From contig NZ_FMAF01000003.1 in the NCBI RefSeq assembly GCF_900094565.1, positions 310,001 through 374,000 of the forward strand: DNA of 64,000 bases, given 5' to 3'. The first letter of the stretch is position 1, and the number at the start of each line of letters is the position of its first letter. A program made the translations under genes and the position numbers. Shown here one piece after another: positions 55,202-63,845 of this stretch. Under the pieces are notes generated by a model. The model was not told where the DNA came from. It searched no databases and worked only from the letters and a program-made list of their open reading frames with translations. Source of the stretch: Martinezella lusitana. Its GTDB lineage: Bacteria; Pseudomonadota; Alphaproteobacteria; Rhizobiales; Rhizobiaceae.

Positions 55202-55346
55202 CGCAACTCTAATCGATTATATTTTCTTCACGGGATGGTGACGGCACCCTGCGCCCTCTTCATCCGATCGAAGCGGCGAACCTTGCACCTTCCATCCGCG
55301 CATGCAATCAAACAAAGAGTTGAAAATATAATAAACGACAATCTTC

Positions 55347-56141
55347 ATGACCGATTTCAAGTCTTTTGAATTCATATCCGGCAATCGTGACAAAGGCATG
55401 GTCATTCTCGGCGATCATGCCATGCGGCATCTGCCCGCGCGCTATGGCCGCCTGGGATTGCCGGAAACCGCGTTTTCCCGACACATAGTCTATGACATCG
55501 GCATCGAGGGTCTTTGCCGTCATCTCTGTCGCAGGCTGGACGTACCGGGCGTACTCGGCGGCTTTTCCCGCCTGCTGATCGATCCGAACCGCGGTGAGGA
55601 CGACCCGACCCTGATCATGAAAATCTCCGACGGCGCGATCATTCCAGGCAATCATCCGATCACGGATGAAGAATGGAACTACCGCATCGAGGCTTTCCAT
55701 CGGCCCTATCACCGCGCCGTCGACGAGACGATCGCGTCGGTGGCCGAGGCGACCGGCAAGGCACCGCTGGTGCTGTCGATGCATTCCTTCACACCCGCCT
55801 GGAAGGGCGTCGCGAGACCCTGGCATGCGAGCGTGCTCTGGGACAGCGACGATCGCGCCGTCACCCCGCTTCTTGCAAAGCTCGGCGCCGATACCAATCT
55901 CGTTATTGGCGACAACGAACCCTACGACGGCGCATTGCGGAACGATACCATGTTCCGCCATTGCATGATGACCGGTATTCCGCATGCTTTGCTGGAGGTC
56001 CGCCAGGATCTGATCGGCGATGAGACCGGTATCGTCGAATGGGCCGATCGGCTGGCACGGATCTTTGCCGAGATGAATGCCGATCCGGCGCTGCACGAAT
56101 ACAAGCGATATCAGTCGCGCACTGGTCCTTACGAGGCATGA
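55347..56141 (+). CDS. N-formylglutamate amidohydrolase family protein
   Basis: 264 residues. The family zinc enzyme removes formate from N-formylglutamate in histidine breakdown, and relatives act on other amides. The segments are SRHIVYDIGIEGLCRHLCRR, RLLIDPNRGEDDPTLIMKIS, PLVLSMHSFTPAWKGVARPW (metal His) and IPHALLEVRQDLIGDETGIV. It is not beside hut genes. Immediately downstream are DUF1244 and gapR. Its promoter lies in the roughly 145 AT-rich bases divergent from DUF1036. Confidence 0.9.
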   Translation: MTDFKSFEFISGNRDKGMVILGDHAMRHLPARYGRLGLPETAFSRHIVYDIGIEGLCRHLCRRLDVPGVLGGFSRLLIDPNRGEDDPTLIMKISDGAIIPGNHPITDEEWNYRIEAFHRPYHRAVDETIASVAEATGKAPLVLSMHSFTPAWKGVARPWHASVLWDSDDRAVTPLLAKLGADTNLVIGDNEPYDGALRNDTMFRHCMMTGIPHALLEVRQDLIGDETGIVEWADRLARIFAEMNADPALHEYKRYQSRTGPYEA

Positions 56142-56169
56142 CGCAGCGAGCGAATCGAGGAGAAAAGAG

Positions 56170-56475
56170 ATGAGCGCACTCACCAAGGAACAGCAGACGG
56201 AACTCGAAGCCGCCGCCTTCCGCCACCTCGTGGCGCACTTGCGCGAACGCAGCGACGTTCAGAATATCGACCTGATGAACCTCGCCGGCTTCTGCCGCAA
56301 TTGCCTCTCCAACTGGTACCGCGAAGCGGCCGAGGAAGCGGGCCTTCCCGTCAGTAAGGACGAGTCGCGCGAGATGGTCTACGGCATGCCTTATGAGGAC
56401 TGGAAAAAGCTGCATCAAAACGAAGCCTCGGCTGTGCAAAAATCAGCTTTTGAGCAGAACAAGCCGAAAGAATAA
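56170..56475 (+). CDS. DUF1244 protein
   Basis: 101 residues from the ATG at 56170, with GAGGAGAAAAG upstream, 28 bases after the amidohydrolase stop. EAAAFRHLVAHLRERSDVQN and LMNLAGFCRNCLSNWYREAA include a Cys-x2-Cys, and KDESREMVYGMPYEDWKKLH follows. This is a small helical family of proteobacteria with known structure but no function. It is probably co-transcribed with the amidohydrolase. Confidence 0.9.
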   Translation: MSALTKEQQTELEAAAFRHLVAHLRERSDVQNIDLMNLAGFCRNCLSNWYREAAEEAGLPVSKDESREMVYGMPYEDWKKLHQNEASAVQKSAFEQNKPKE

Positions 56476-56618
56476 CACCGCTTTGGCCAAGACGGCTTGA
56501 CCTTCAGCTCCATTCGCGGCAGTTCAACTGCCCTATCGAATTCGAAATCCCGCGCAAGCCCTGAAGCGAAGTGCCCTATCGGTGACCTACCGATCCCATT
56601 CGCGACCGGCTTCGAGCG

Positions 56619-56638
56619 ACCCTTTAGGACCCTTTAGG
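56619..56638 (+). repeat. Tandem 10-base repeat in the gapR leader
   Basis: ACCCTTTAGG occurs twice in direct succession and runs into the GGAGAAG ribosome site of gapR. It may be a slippage product or a regulator site. Confidence 0.6.
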
Positions 56639-56646
56639 AGAAGTGC

Positions 56647-56898
56647 ATGGAAGAGAACAACGTCGAGAACGTGGCCGCGGCGGAACTGCGTCAATTCATC
56701 GAACGGATCGAACGCCTGGAAGAAGAAAAGGCCGCGATCGGCTCGGACATCAAGGATGTGATGGGCGAAGCCAAGGGACGCGGCTACGACACCAAGGCGA
56801 TCCGCACCATCATCCGCCTTCGCAAGAAGGACGCGAACGAGCGGCTGGAGGAAGAATCGATCCTGCAGACCTACATGGCCGCACTCGGCATGGAATGA
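56647..56898 (+). CDS. gapR: GapR-type nucleoid protein (DUF2312)
   Basis: 83 residues, with GGAGAAG before the [23 protein letters not shown] is the long N-terminal coiled coil. [20 protein letters not shown] and [20 protein letters not shown] are the GapR core, and TYMAALGME is the end. In Caulobacter GapR dimers or tetramers clamp overtwisted DNA ahead of forks and RNA polymerase and help topoisomerases; it is essential or near-essential there. It stands alone and is followed by a terminator. Confidence 0.93.
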   Translation: MEENNVENVAAAELRQFIERIERLEEEKAAIGSDIKDVMGEAKGRGYDTKAIRTIIRLRKKDANERLEEESILQTYMAALGME

Positions 56899-56930
56899 TC
56901 AGGGCTGGTTTCAGCCTGGTGATATGATTT

Positions 56931-56960
56931 TGGAGCCGGCTTGCCGGCTCCAATGCTTTT
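56931..56960 (+). terminator. Terminator of gapR
   Basis: TGGAGCCGGC, loop TT, GCCGGCTCCA followed by ATGCTTTTT. Perfect 10-pair stem; T run begins four bases later. Confidence 0.75.
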
Positions 56961-56990
56961 TAGGCACACGGATCGCGAAATGCAGCGGCT

Positions 56991-58049
56991 CTATTGCGTA
57001 AAAAGACGGTCGATCAGCGCGGCAGTGCTTCCCTGCCAAAGATCGCCCTTGCCGGTTCCGGCCCAGAGGGACAGGAAGTCGGCCGATCCTTTCGCCGTCG
57101 ATGCGCCCCGAATATCCCGCGTGAACTTGTTCTGCGCCGGAAAGGGGAGAATGGCTGCGCCCTTCGTCTCCATTTCATTCATGAAGCGATTTTCGAGGCC
57201 GCGGGCAAAACGACCGGAAAAGGCGCGTGTCGTCCGCGTCCTGCGCTCCGATGTTTCCAGAAGTCTGGCGCGATAGGGCGCCGATGTTCCGGCTTCCGTG
57301 CAGGTAAGGAAGGCAGTGCCCATCTGCACCGCTTGCGCCCCCGCCTGCAGGGCCACGCGGATATCGCCCGCCGTCATGATGCCGCCGGCTGCGATCAGCG
57401 GCACGCGGATCTTTCCGACGCTTTGTGCCAGAAGGTCGCGAAGCCCGATTTCTGGGTCCGGGGCATGGGCATCGAATATGCCCCGATGTCCACCGGCCTC
57501 GAAGCCCTGCAGCGTGATCGCGTCGACGCCGCTGTCTTCGAGCGCCCTCGCCTCCGCGAGCGTCGTCGCAGTGCCAATCAGCGGAATCCCGGCCTTCCTT
57601 GCCTCCCGGACATGATCGGCAGATAGCAATCCGAAGACGAAGCTGAAACATGCAGGCTTTACCCGCAGCACGGCTTCGAACTGCGCGTCGAAATCCTCTT
57701 CGTAAGGGGCGCTAAGCTGCGGCGCAGGCAGCTCCAGCTCCGCGCGATAGTGCGCCGTCGCAGCTGCCGCTCGCTCGACCTGATCCGCGCCGACTTCGGG
57801 TATTGAATGAGGAATGAACAGGTTGATGGCGAACGGCTTGTCGGTTTGCTGGCGCACCTGGGCGGCAAATGCCTCGATGGCTGCCGCGTTGTAATAAGCG
57901 CCTCCCATGGCCCCAAGCGCGCCCGCAGCGGAAGCGGCCGCGACGAGTTCCGGCGACGAAGGACCGCCCGCCATCGGCGCGACGATCAGCGGATGCTTCA
58001 ATCCGAGTTTGTGAAAAAGATTGCTGTCCATAGGGGCAGACATGTCCAT
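56991..58049 (-). CDS. Nitronate monooxygenase family protein
   Basis: 352 residues from ATG 58049; in-frame ATG codons at 58043 and 58031 are possible. This FMN TIM-barrel oxidises alkyl nitronates. LKHPLIVAPMAGGPSSPELV is the family start, then FAINLFIPHSIPEVG and GIPLIGTATTLAEARALEDS. The catalytic His lies in LQGFEAGGHRGIF, with PLIAAGGIMTAGDIRVALQA and QAVQMGTAFLTCTEAGTSAP after it. Flanked by gapR (convergent) and a broken gene. Confidence 0.92.
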   Translation of the reverse strand: MDMSAPMDSNLFHKLGLKHPLIVAPMAGGPSSPELVAAASAAGALGAMGGAYYNAAAIEAFAAQVRQQTDKPFAINLFIPHSIPEVGADQVERAAAATAHYRAELELPAPQLSAPYEEDFDAQFEAVLRVKPACFSFVFGLLSADHVREARKAGIPLIGTATTLAEARALEDSGVDAITLQGFEAGGHRGIFDAHAPDPEIGLRDLLAQSVGKIRVPLIAAGGIMTAGDIRVALQAGAQAVQMGTAFLTCTEAGTSAPYRARLLETSERRTRTTRAFSGRFARGLENRFMNEMETKGAAILPFPAQNKFTRDIRGASTAKGSADFLSLWAGTGKGDLWQGSTAALIDRLFTQ

Positions 58050-58158
58050 CTTCCTTTCAGCTATGCCCGTTTGAGTCTCAATCCAACATAGGCATCGCGC
58101 GGCGGTTTGTTAGGAGTGGCCAAGCGCCACGATGCGGGCCTCGAGCACGGACATCATA

Positions 58159-58360
58159 TCAAGCCGGCCGTTTGCCGAGCTCGACACTTGCCACCACAGC
58201 CGCGCCTGCTGCCCGCAGCGGATCGGCCGCCGCCGGCGAGCGGTTCCACACGGCGAGCCTCGTCCCGGCCCCTGCAAGATTGAGTGCCATCGGCTGGCCC
58301 ATGACGCCGAGACCGACAAAGCCGCTCCCCTCGCCTCGCTCGGCGCCGGGATGTTCGCTT
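58159..58360 (-). pseudogene. Fragment of a beta-hydroxyacid dehydrogenase gene
   Basis: On the minus strand this reads [20 protein letters not shown], then [20 protein letters not shown] and [14 protein letters not shown] before a TGA at 58159. That is the NAD(P)-binding start of a 6PGDH/HIBADH-like protein (GxGxMG plus NRS). An in-frame stop precedes it and no ATG opens it. About 240 residues of the normal protein are missing. It is probably a relic of a deletion. The nearest whole relative in the window is the gene at 52206-53087, which has a different sequence. Confidence 0.75.
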
Positions 58361-58501
58361 TTCGTTGGTCACCGTAGCGACTCCGATGTTTCGGGTGACT
58401 ATGCGGTCTCACATGTCAGGGCTCGGCGGAATTCCTTCTTCCGCCGAGTATCGATCCAGGGCCTGCTCAGAGCTCGGCACGGATCATGCGGTTACTCCGG
58501 C
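58361..58501. other. Spacer around the dehydrogenase relic
   Basis: About 140 bases between the broken gene and the ilvE stop. Nothing gene-like is seen. GAATTCCTTCTTCCGCCGAG near 58430 is an imperfect hairpin remnant at most. The 110 bases between the relic and the nitronate monooxygenase start are also without signal. Confidence 0.4.
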
Positions 58502-59599
58502 TCAGAACAGCCGGTCCAACCACTCATGCTTGTCCGGCGCCCGACCGAACTGGATGTCCGTCAGTGCCGCCTTCAGGCGCAGCGTTACAGGGCCGGCATT
58601 GCCGTCGCCGATGGTGAAGCCGTGACTGCGGCCCTTCAGCTTGCCGATCGGCGTCACCACCGCTGCCGTACCGCAGGCAAAGGCTTCGCGCAGACGCCCG
58701 CTCTCGGCATCGGCCTGCCATTGATCGATGGCATAAGGCTCCTCGCGAACGGTCAGGCCCATGTCGCGACCGAGCTTGATCAGCGAGTCGCGCGTGATGC
58801 CCGGCAGGATCGTGCCGGTCAGCGGCGGCGTCTGCAGCGAACCATCGTCGAAGACGAAGAAGATGTTCATGCCGCCGAGCTCTTCGATCCAGCGCTTTTC
58901 GACAGCATCGAGGAAGACGACCTGCTCGCACCCTTCACGCTGGCCTTCGGCGAGCGCGGAAAGGCTTGCGGCGTAGTTGCCGCCGCACTTGGCAGCACCG
59001 GTGCCGCCAGGGGCCGCACGGGTGAAATTCTCGGAAAGCCAAAGCGTGACAGCCGACGCGCCGCCCTTGAAATAGGAGGCGACCGGGGAGGCAATGACGC
59101 AATAGAGATAGTCGGTCGCGGGCCTTGTGCCGAGCGCGGCCTCCGAGCCGATCATGAATGGCCGGAGATAGAGCGACGCGCCCTCGGCGGTCGGGATCCA
59201 GTCACGATCGATCTTGACCAGCTCACGCACGGATTCGACGAACAGATCCTCGGGCAAGGTCGGCATGGCCAGCCGCTCGGCCGAATTGTGGAAACGTCGC
59301 GCGTTGGCGCTGGGGCGGAAAAGTGCCGCTCCGCCATCGGGCAGATGGTAGGCCTTCATGCCTTCGAAGATTTCCTGCGCATAGTGAAGCACCACGGTCG
59401 CGGGATCGAGAGCCAGCGCCTTGCGCGGCTCGATCTTGGCGCTGTGCCAACCGCGATCCTGCGAATAGCGGATCGTCGCCATGTGATCGGTGAATATGCG
59501 TCCAAAGCCCGGATTCTGCAGCAGGGTCTCCCGCTCGCTAGCCGTTGCTGGGCTTGGATTTTTCTGAATGTCGAACGTTAATGCGTCGCCGTTACTCAT
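58502..59599 (-). CDS. ilvE: Branched-chain amino acid aminotransferase
   Basis: 365 residues, class IV PLP aminotransferase of the long (bacterial/eukaryotic BCAT) type. ALDPATVVLHYAQEIFEGMK, LFRPSANARRFHNSAERLAM and YLRPFMIGSEAALGTRPATD are the family segments. Lys204 in GGTGAAKCGGNYAASL is the PLP lysine, and LREAFACGTAAVVTPIGKLK closes the site. It catalyses the last step of Leu, Ile and Val synthesis and the first of their breakdown. Promoter region upstream is about 190 bases. Confidence 0.96.
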   Translation of the reverse strand: MSNGDALTFDIQKNPSPATASERETLLQNPGFGRIFTDHMATIRYSQDRGWHSAKIEPRKALALDPATVVLHYAQEIFEGMKAYHLPDGGAALFRPSANARRFHNSAERLAMPTLPEDLFVESVRELVKIDRDWIPTAEGASLYLRPFMIGSEAALGTRPATDYLYCVIASPVASYFKGGASAVTLWLSENFTRAAPGGTGAAKCGGNYAASLSALAEGQREGCEQVVFLDAVEKRWIEELGGMNIFFVFDDGSLQTPPLTGTILPGITRDSLIKLGRDMGLTVREEPYAIDQWQADAESGRLREAFACGTAAVVTPIGKLKGRSHGFTIGDGNAGPVTLRLKAALTDIQFGRAPDKHEWLDRLF

Positions 59600-59790
59600 G
59601 GCTCCTCCAATGCTTCATTTGTCGCGACTTTCGCCGCCCATCTCCCGAGAGAAAACCTAAACCAAATCGGGTGGTATTTGATTGCGTTTACGCCTGTTGC
59701 CGCGCAAGTTTAAGAGCGCTTCGCATAAATTTGCGAGACGAATCGTTATTTTTCGCTCCGAAGCACCTTACCCCTTCTATCAAGCGGGGA

Positions 59791-61053
59791 TCACAATGCT
59801 TTCGCGACCGCTTCGGCCGCGACAACTCCACTTTCATAGGCGCCGTGCGCGGTCGAATATCGCGTCCGCGAGCAGGCCTCCCCGGCAAAGAACAGACGAT
59901 CGTTGCAGGGCGCGGCCAGAACGCCGCGCAGATCCGAAGCACCGGGTGTCGCATAGGAATAGGAACCGCCGACAAAGGGTTCGCTCGCCCAGGCTGACAT
60001 GACGAGAGGCGATAGTTTGGCACCGACATCCGCGCCGAAAACGCGCTTCAACTGCTCCACCGAGAAGGCGAAGGCGGCTTCCATGCCCTCTCGTTCGAGA
60101 TCAAGCGCGAGATCGGCGGCAAAATAGGCTTCGATGACAGGCGCGCCGAACGGCCTCAACTGATAAGCACCCGTGCGCCGGCTCTCCCGCGACCCCATGA
60201 CATGCGTATCCTCCGGAAACATGCCAGGTTCGGACACATGGATGAAAAGCTTGTCCGCCAATCCGAGAGGCAGGCGCGAGGCCGCTTCGATCCTCTCGGG
60301 AAGCGGCGGCCAGAAATCGATCCGCTCGGCGGCCAGGACATTGGTGGAGACAGCCACGATAGCAGCCCTCGCCTTCAGCTCGCCCTTGCCCGTCGAAAGC
60401 ACGACATGGCCAGCGCTGCTGTGGTCGATACGGCTGACTTCTACGCCGAGAATGGTCGGCACTGGTAGGCCATAGGTGGCCACAAGCGTGCCGTAGCCCT
60501 GCCGCACGCGCCAGTCGGGGCCGGGACCGGGATCGTAGCGTCCGAGATCGATCACCGAAGACTTGGGCAGTTCCGCCCCGGTCATAAACGCGCCGACCGC
60601 ATAAAGCCGCTCGATCCACGGATCATCAGGCGCGAGCATGGTCGAGAGATCCGCGTCGGCAACGCCTTCATAGGCGTCGACGCGTTCGAAGAATTCGGCA
60701 ACGGCCTCTGCCGCTGCCTTCACCCCTGGCTCCTTGCCTTCCAGCTGCCGGCTACCGTCGCTCCAGGGTGCCGGCGTGCGATCGACCGTCAGGCCGATCT
60801 CCTCGGTAATCTTTGTCCAGGGATTGGTGCGCGCGCCATGCAGCCAGCCGCAGCCGAGATCGAGCCCTGCTCCATCAGCGCCGAAGGGATGGATCGTTCG
60901 CGCGCGACCGCCGACACGATCGGAGGCTTCGAGCAGCAGGACCGAAAGGTCGGGACGAAGCGATTGCAGCCGCCGGGCAGCTCCCACGCCGGCGGCGCCG
61001 GCGCCGATAATGGCAACGTCGACATCGCCACCCCGCCAGGATTCGATGGGCAT
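59791..61053 (-). CDS. FAD-dependent flavin amine oxidase
   Basis: 420 residues from the ATG at 61053, with AAAGGAA upstream; the frame continues to 61329 without family character. DVDVAIIGAGAAGVGAARRL is the FAD-binding motif, followed by SVLLLEASDRVGGRARTIHP and LDLGCGWLHGARTNPW. RQGYGTLVATYGLPV, and the end FFAGEACSRTRYSTAHGAYE (flavin ribityl contact) plus SGVVAAEAVAKAL, complete the monoamine-oxidase-like layout. It oxidises amines or related substrates, exact one unknown. Confidence 0.9.
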   Translation of the reverse strand: MPIESWRGGDVDVAIIGAGAAGVGAARRLQSLRPDLSVLLLEASDRVGGRARTIHPFGADGAGLDLGCGWLHGARTNPWTKITEEIGLTVDRTPAPWSDGSRQLEGKEPGVKAAAEAVAEFFERVDAYEGVADADLSTMLAPDDPWIERLYAVGAFMTGAELPKSSVIDLGRYDPGPGPDWRVRQGYGTLVATYGLPVPTILGVEVSRIDHSSAGHVVLSTGKGELKARAAIVAVSTNVLAAERIDFWPPLPERIEAASRLPLGLADKLFIHVSEPGMFPEDTHVMGSRESRRTGAYQLRPFGAPVIEAYFAADLALDLEREGMEAAFAFSVEQLKRVFGADVGAKLSPLVMSAWASEPFVGGSYSYATPGASDLRGVLAAPCNDRLFFAGEACSRTRYSTAHGAYESGVVAAEAVAKAL

Positions 61054-61253
61054 TCCATTTCCTTTTCGCACAACCACCAGAAGGCGAACCGGCTGCAGGA
61101 CGATGCACGACGCAGAGCCCCGCCCGTTAGTCGGCTCAGACTTTCCAACCAATCTGTAGCTGACCTTCGCGCGGCATGTAAACGGGCACTGCAGCAGCCA
61201 TACCAAATTGCCGCATTGAGCTGCGGCGGCGAATGTCGTAGGTGCTTTGGAAA

Positions 61254-61673
61254 ATGATGGGGAGAACCGTGCGGAAGCGAAGCTTTGGGACAACGCAATG
61301 GCTGGTGCGCATTCTTTGCGCCGTCGCATTGCTGTCCGTCGGCTTCGCCCATCGTCCGGCTGCTTCCAGCACCGCGGAACCGAGCCCCGTCGAGCTTGCC
61401 CAATACCGCCTGCCTGATGGTACCCTGCCCGTCCTCTGCGTTACCGAAAAGACGCCTGACGGCAAGGAGCATAGCAAGGCCTATATGCCGGGATGCGAGG
61501 CATGCCGCATTTCCGCCGCCGCCCTGCTTCCCGCGCCGCCGATCGATATCTGCGAACATCTCGCTTTTGTCGGAGGGGATGTCATCGTCGCGAAAGACGA
61601 GGTGTTCCGCCGGCAACTCTATCCGCCGAATAACGGCCCACGCGCTCCCCCTGTTCTTCGAAGCCTTGTCTGA
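61254..61673 (+). CDS. Small exported protein with CxxC motif (DUF2946-like)
   Basis: About 139 residues from ATG 61254; GTG 61269 with GGGGAGA before it is an alternative. A hydrophobic segment (WLVRILCAVALLSVGFAH) follows a basic start, as in a signal or anchor. GCEACRISAAALLPAPP has Cys-x2-Cys, and PVLCVTEKTPDGKEH and DICEHLAF hold further Cys and His. This resembles DUF2946-like proteins found next to copper genes. Together with PepSY and PCu(A)C downstream it may form a copper-handling set. Confidence in the family is moderate. Confidence 0.65.
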   Translation: MMGRTVRKRSFGTTQWLVRILCAVALLSVGFAHRPAASSTAEPSPVELAQYRLPDGTLPVLCVTEKTPDGKEHSKAYMPGCEACRISAAALLPAPPIDICEHLAFVGGDVIVAKDEVFRRQLYPPNNGPRAPPVLRSLV

Positions 61674-61920
61674 ACCTGCGTCTCGGCCAAAGCCATGACG
61701 CTTGTCGTCAACGGCGGCCGAACCATGCACGAGAGTTGATCGTGCCGGCTGCGGGTGAGATGGCTCCTTGCCGATGTCCCGATATACGACGGATTTCCCG
61801 ATTGTCCGCTTCGCAGGCAACATGGGCACAAGCCGCGACCGGATAGGTCGCCACTCCCGCAGACAGGCATATCTCTCGAAACGGATCATTCCGCGCCACC
61901 GGATCTTCGGAGAGTTCCTC

Positions 61921-63288
61921 ATGTCTGCCTTCACCGCGGCCGAGCCCGCCGCAACCACATCGGACCATATCTCGCTCTATCGAGCGATCTGGCGCTGGCA
62001 TTTCTTCGCCGGTCTGCTCGTCATTCCCTTCCTGCTCAACCTGGCGATCACCGGGTCCATCTATCTCTTCAAGGATCAGATCGCAGACACCTTCTATGCC
62101 CATCGCAACATCGTTGCCGATACAGGCCCGATGCTGCCGCCGCAAAAGATCGTCGATGCGGCGCTGGCCGCAATGCCGGACGCCACGGCGACATCCTATC
62201 GCGAAGCTGCGGCGGGAGATCGATCCGCCGTGGTGACCGTATTGAAAGGCGGCCAATCGACGCTCGTCTACGTCAATCCGCACAATGGCGACGTGCTCGG
62301 CTCGGTCGGCTCGAAAGAGGAATTCAGCTGGGTTGTCAAACGCATCCATAGCCTCGAATATTTCGGGACATGGACCAACCGCATCATCGAAATCGTCGGT
62401 GGCTTCGCGCTGATCCTCGTCGTGACGGGCATCTATCTCTGGTGGCCGCGTCGCCAGACAGGCGGCGTCCTCACGGTTCGCGGCACGCCGTCCCGCCGCG
62501 TCTTCTGGCGCGATCTCCATGCCGTGACCGGCGCGGTCGCTGGCATCGTCATCTTCTTCCTCGCCCTCAGCGGCATGCCCTGGTCGGGCTACTGGGGTGC
62601 CAATGTCAATGCGTGGCTGACGTCCAACGATCTCGGCTATCCCGCGTCCCTCTGGGACGACGTGCCAAAATCGACGAAGGTTACGCAGGATGTGGTCAAC
62701 CGCCCCGGCTGGATTGTCGAGAATGCCCCCGTGCCGCTCTCCGGCGTGGCAGCGGCGTCAAAGTCCATCGGGCTGGACAAGGCTGTGGAGATCGCCCGGG
62801 GACTGGGCATAGCCGCCGGCTTCAGCATGGCCTTGCCCTCCGACGAAACGGGCGTCTTCACCGCCTCGATCTTCCCCAAAGATCTTTCGAAGGAACGTAC
62901 CGTTCATATCGACCAATATTCCGGCAGGCCGCTGGTCGATCTTTCCTTCGATCAATATCCGGCGTTCGGCAAGGCAATCGAATGGGGCATCAACGTCCAT
63001 CAGGGACAGGAATGGGGCCTCTTCAACCAGCTGCTCATGCTGGCGACCTGCATTGCCATTGTTCTCAGCTGTGTGACCGCAGTCGTGATGTGGTGGAAAC
63101 GCCGGCCCGCCGGTCGTCTCGGCGTACCGCCCATGCCGCCCCAGAGGTCCGTCTACATCGGACTGTGGCTGATCGCGATCGCCTTCGGCGCCGCCTTTCC
63201 GCTGACGGGTCTCGCCGTCGTCGCCATGCTGCTGGCCGATCAGAGCGTCATCCGCTTTGTGCCGCCGCTGAAACGCTTTTTCTCATGA
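61921..63288 (+). CDS. PepSY-domain membrane protein (PiuB-like)
   Basis: 455 residues from ATG 61921, with GGAGAG upstream. Four membrane helices: RWHFFAGLLVIPFLLNLAIT, IIEIVGGFALILVVTGIYLW, LHAVTGAVAGIVIFFLALSG and a C-terminal LLMLATCIAIVLSCVTAVVM, with a final helix near the end. The large periplasmic loops hold PepSY units (e.g. LPPQKIVDAALAAMPDATAT). The pattern IYLWWPRRQ and FWRDLHAVTG is that of PepSY_TM, related to iron- or copper-regulated reductase-like proteins. The context favours copper. The His in RWHFF, DLHAVTG and NVHQGQEWG are heme-ligand candidates. Confidence 0.88.
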   Translation: MSAFTAAEPAATTSDHISLYRAIWRWHFFAGLLVIPFLLNLAITGSIYLFKDQIADTFYAHRNIVADTGPMLPPQKIVDAALAAMPDATATSYREAAAGDRSAVVTVLKGGQSTLVYVNPHNGDVLGSVGSKEEFSWVVKRIHSLEYFGTWTNRIIEIVGGFALILVVTGIYLWWPRRQTGGVLTVRGTPSRRVFWRDLHAVTGAVAGIVIFFLALSGMPWSGYWGANVNAWLTSNDLGYPASLWDDVPKSTKVTQDVVNRPGWIVENAPVPLSGVAAASKSIGLDKAVEIARGLGIAAGFSMALPSDETGVFTASIFPKDLSKERTVHIDQYSGRPLVDLSFDQYPAFGKAIEWGINVHQGQEWGLFNQLLMLATCIAIVLSCVTAVVMWWKRRPAGRLGVPPMPPQRSVYIGLWLIAIAFGAAFPLTGLAVVAMLLADQSVIRFVPPLKRFFS

Positions 63289-63347
63289 AAGGCTGCACGG
63301 CAGGGCCTGCCGCGTGACAGCATTCAAATCCCAGGAGGAAACCGATC

Positions 63348-63845
63348 ATGACTCGATTTACCAGCCATTTCGTCGCCGCCAGCCTCTGCCTTGCCGCTCC
63401 CGGATTGGCTTTCGCCTCGGAGGTAACGCTTGGAAATCTCAAGATCGCCGCTGCCTATGTGCGAGCCATGGTGCCGGGCGCCGAGGTCGGCGGCGGCTAC
63501 GTGAGCATCACCAATTCCGGCAGAACCGACGACCGGCTGATCGCAGCCAGCTCGTCGAGAGCTGTCAAAGTCGAGGTCCATGAGATGAAGATGGACAAAG
63601 ACGTCATGGTCATGCGCCAGCTTGCCGGCGGTCTGCCGCTGCCCGCCGGCAAGACCGTCGACCTGAAGCCCGGCAGCTATCACCTCATGTTCATGGATGT
63701 CATCGATCCGTTCAAACAGGGCGAGACGATCAGAGCGAGATTGACCTTCGAAAAAGCCGGCTCCATCGATGTCGATTTCCCTGTGGGTTCGGCGGTCGCC
63801 AGCAAGGCGGACAACGGAGGCGAGCATGCCAACGCAGCTGAATGA
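63348..63845 (+). CDS. Periplasmic copper chaperone PCu(A)C
   Basis: 165 residues with CAGGAGGAAA before the ATG. Signal peptide MTRFTSHFVAASLCLAAPGL to AFAS. The copper site follows the family H(M)X10MX21HXM pattern closely: VEVHEMKMDKDVMVMRQLAG with His78 and Met80, and YHLMFMDVIDPFKQG with His112 and Met114. Such proteins deliver Cu(I) to cytochrome c oxidase. The tail (SKADNGGEHANAAE) is disordered. Translation probably continues into the next gene, whose ATG lies 20 bases before this stop. Confidence 0.93.
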   Translation: MTRFTSHFVAASLCLAAPGLAFASEVTLGNLKIAAAYVRAMVPGAEVGGGYVSITNSGRTDDRLIAASSSRAVKVEVHEMKMDKDVMVMRQLAGGLPLPAGKTVDLKPGSYHLMFMDVIDPFKQGETIRARLTFEKAGSIDVDFPVGSAVASKADNGGEHANAAE

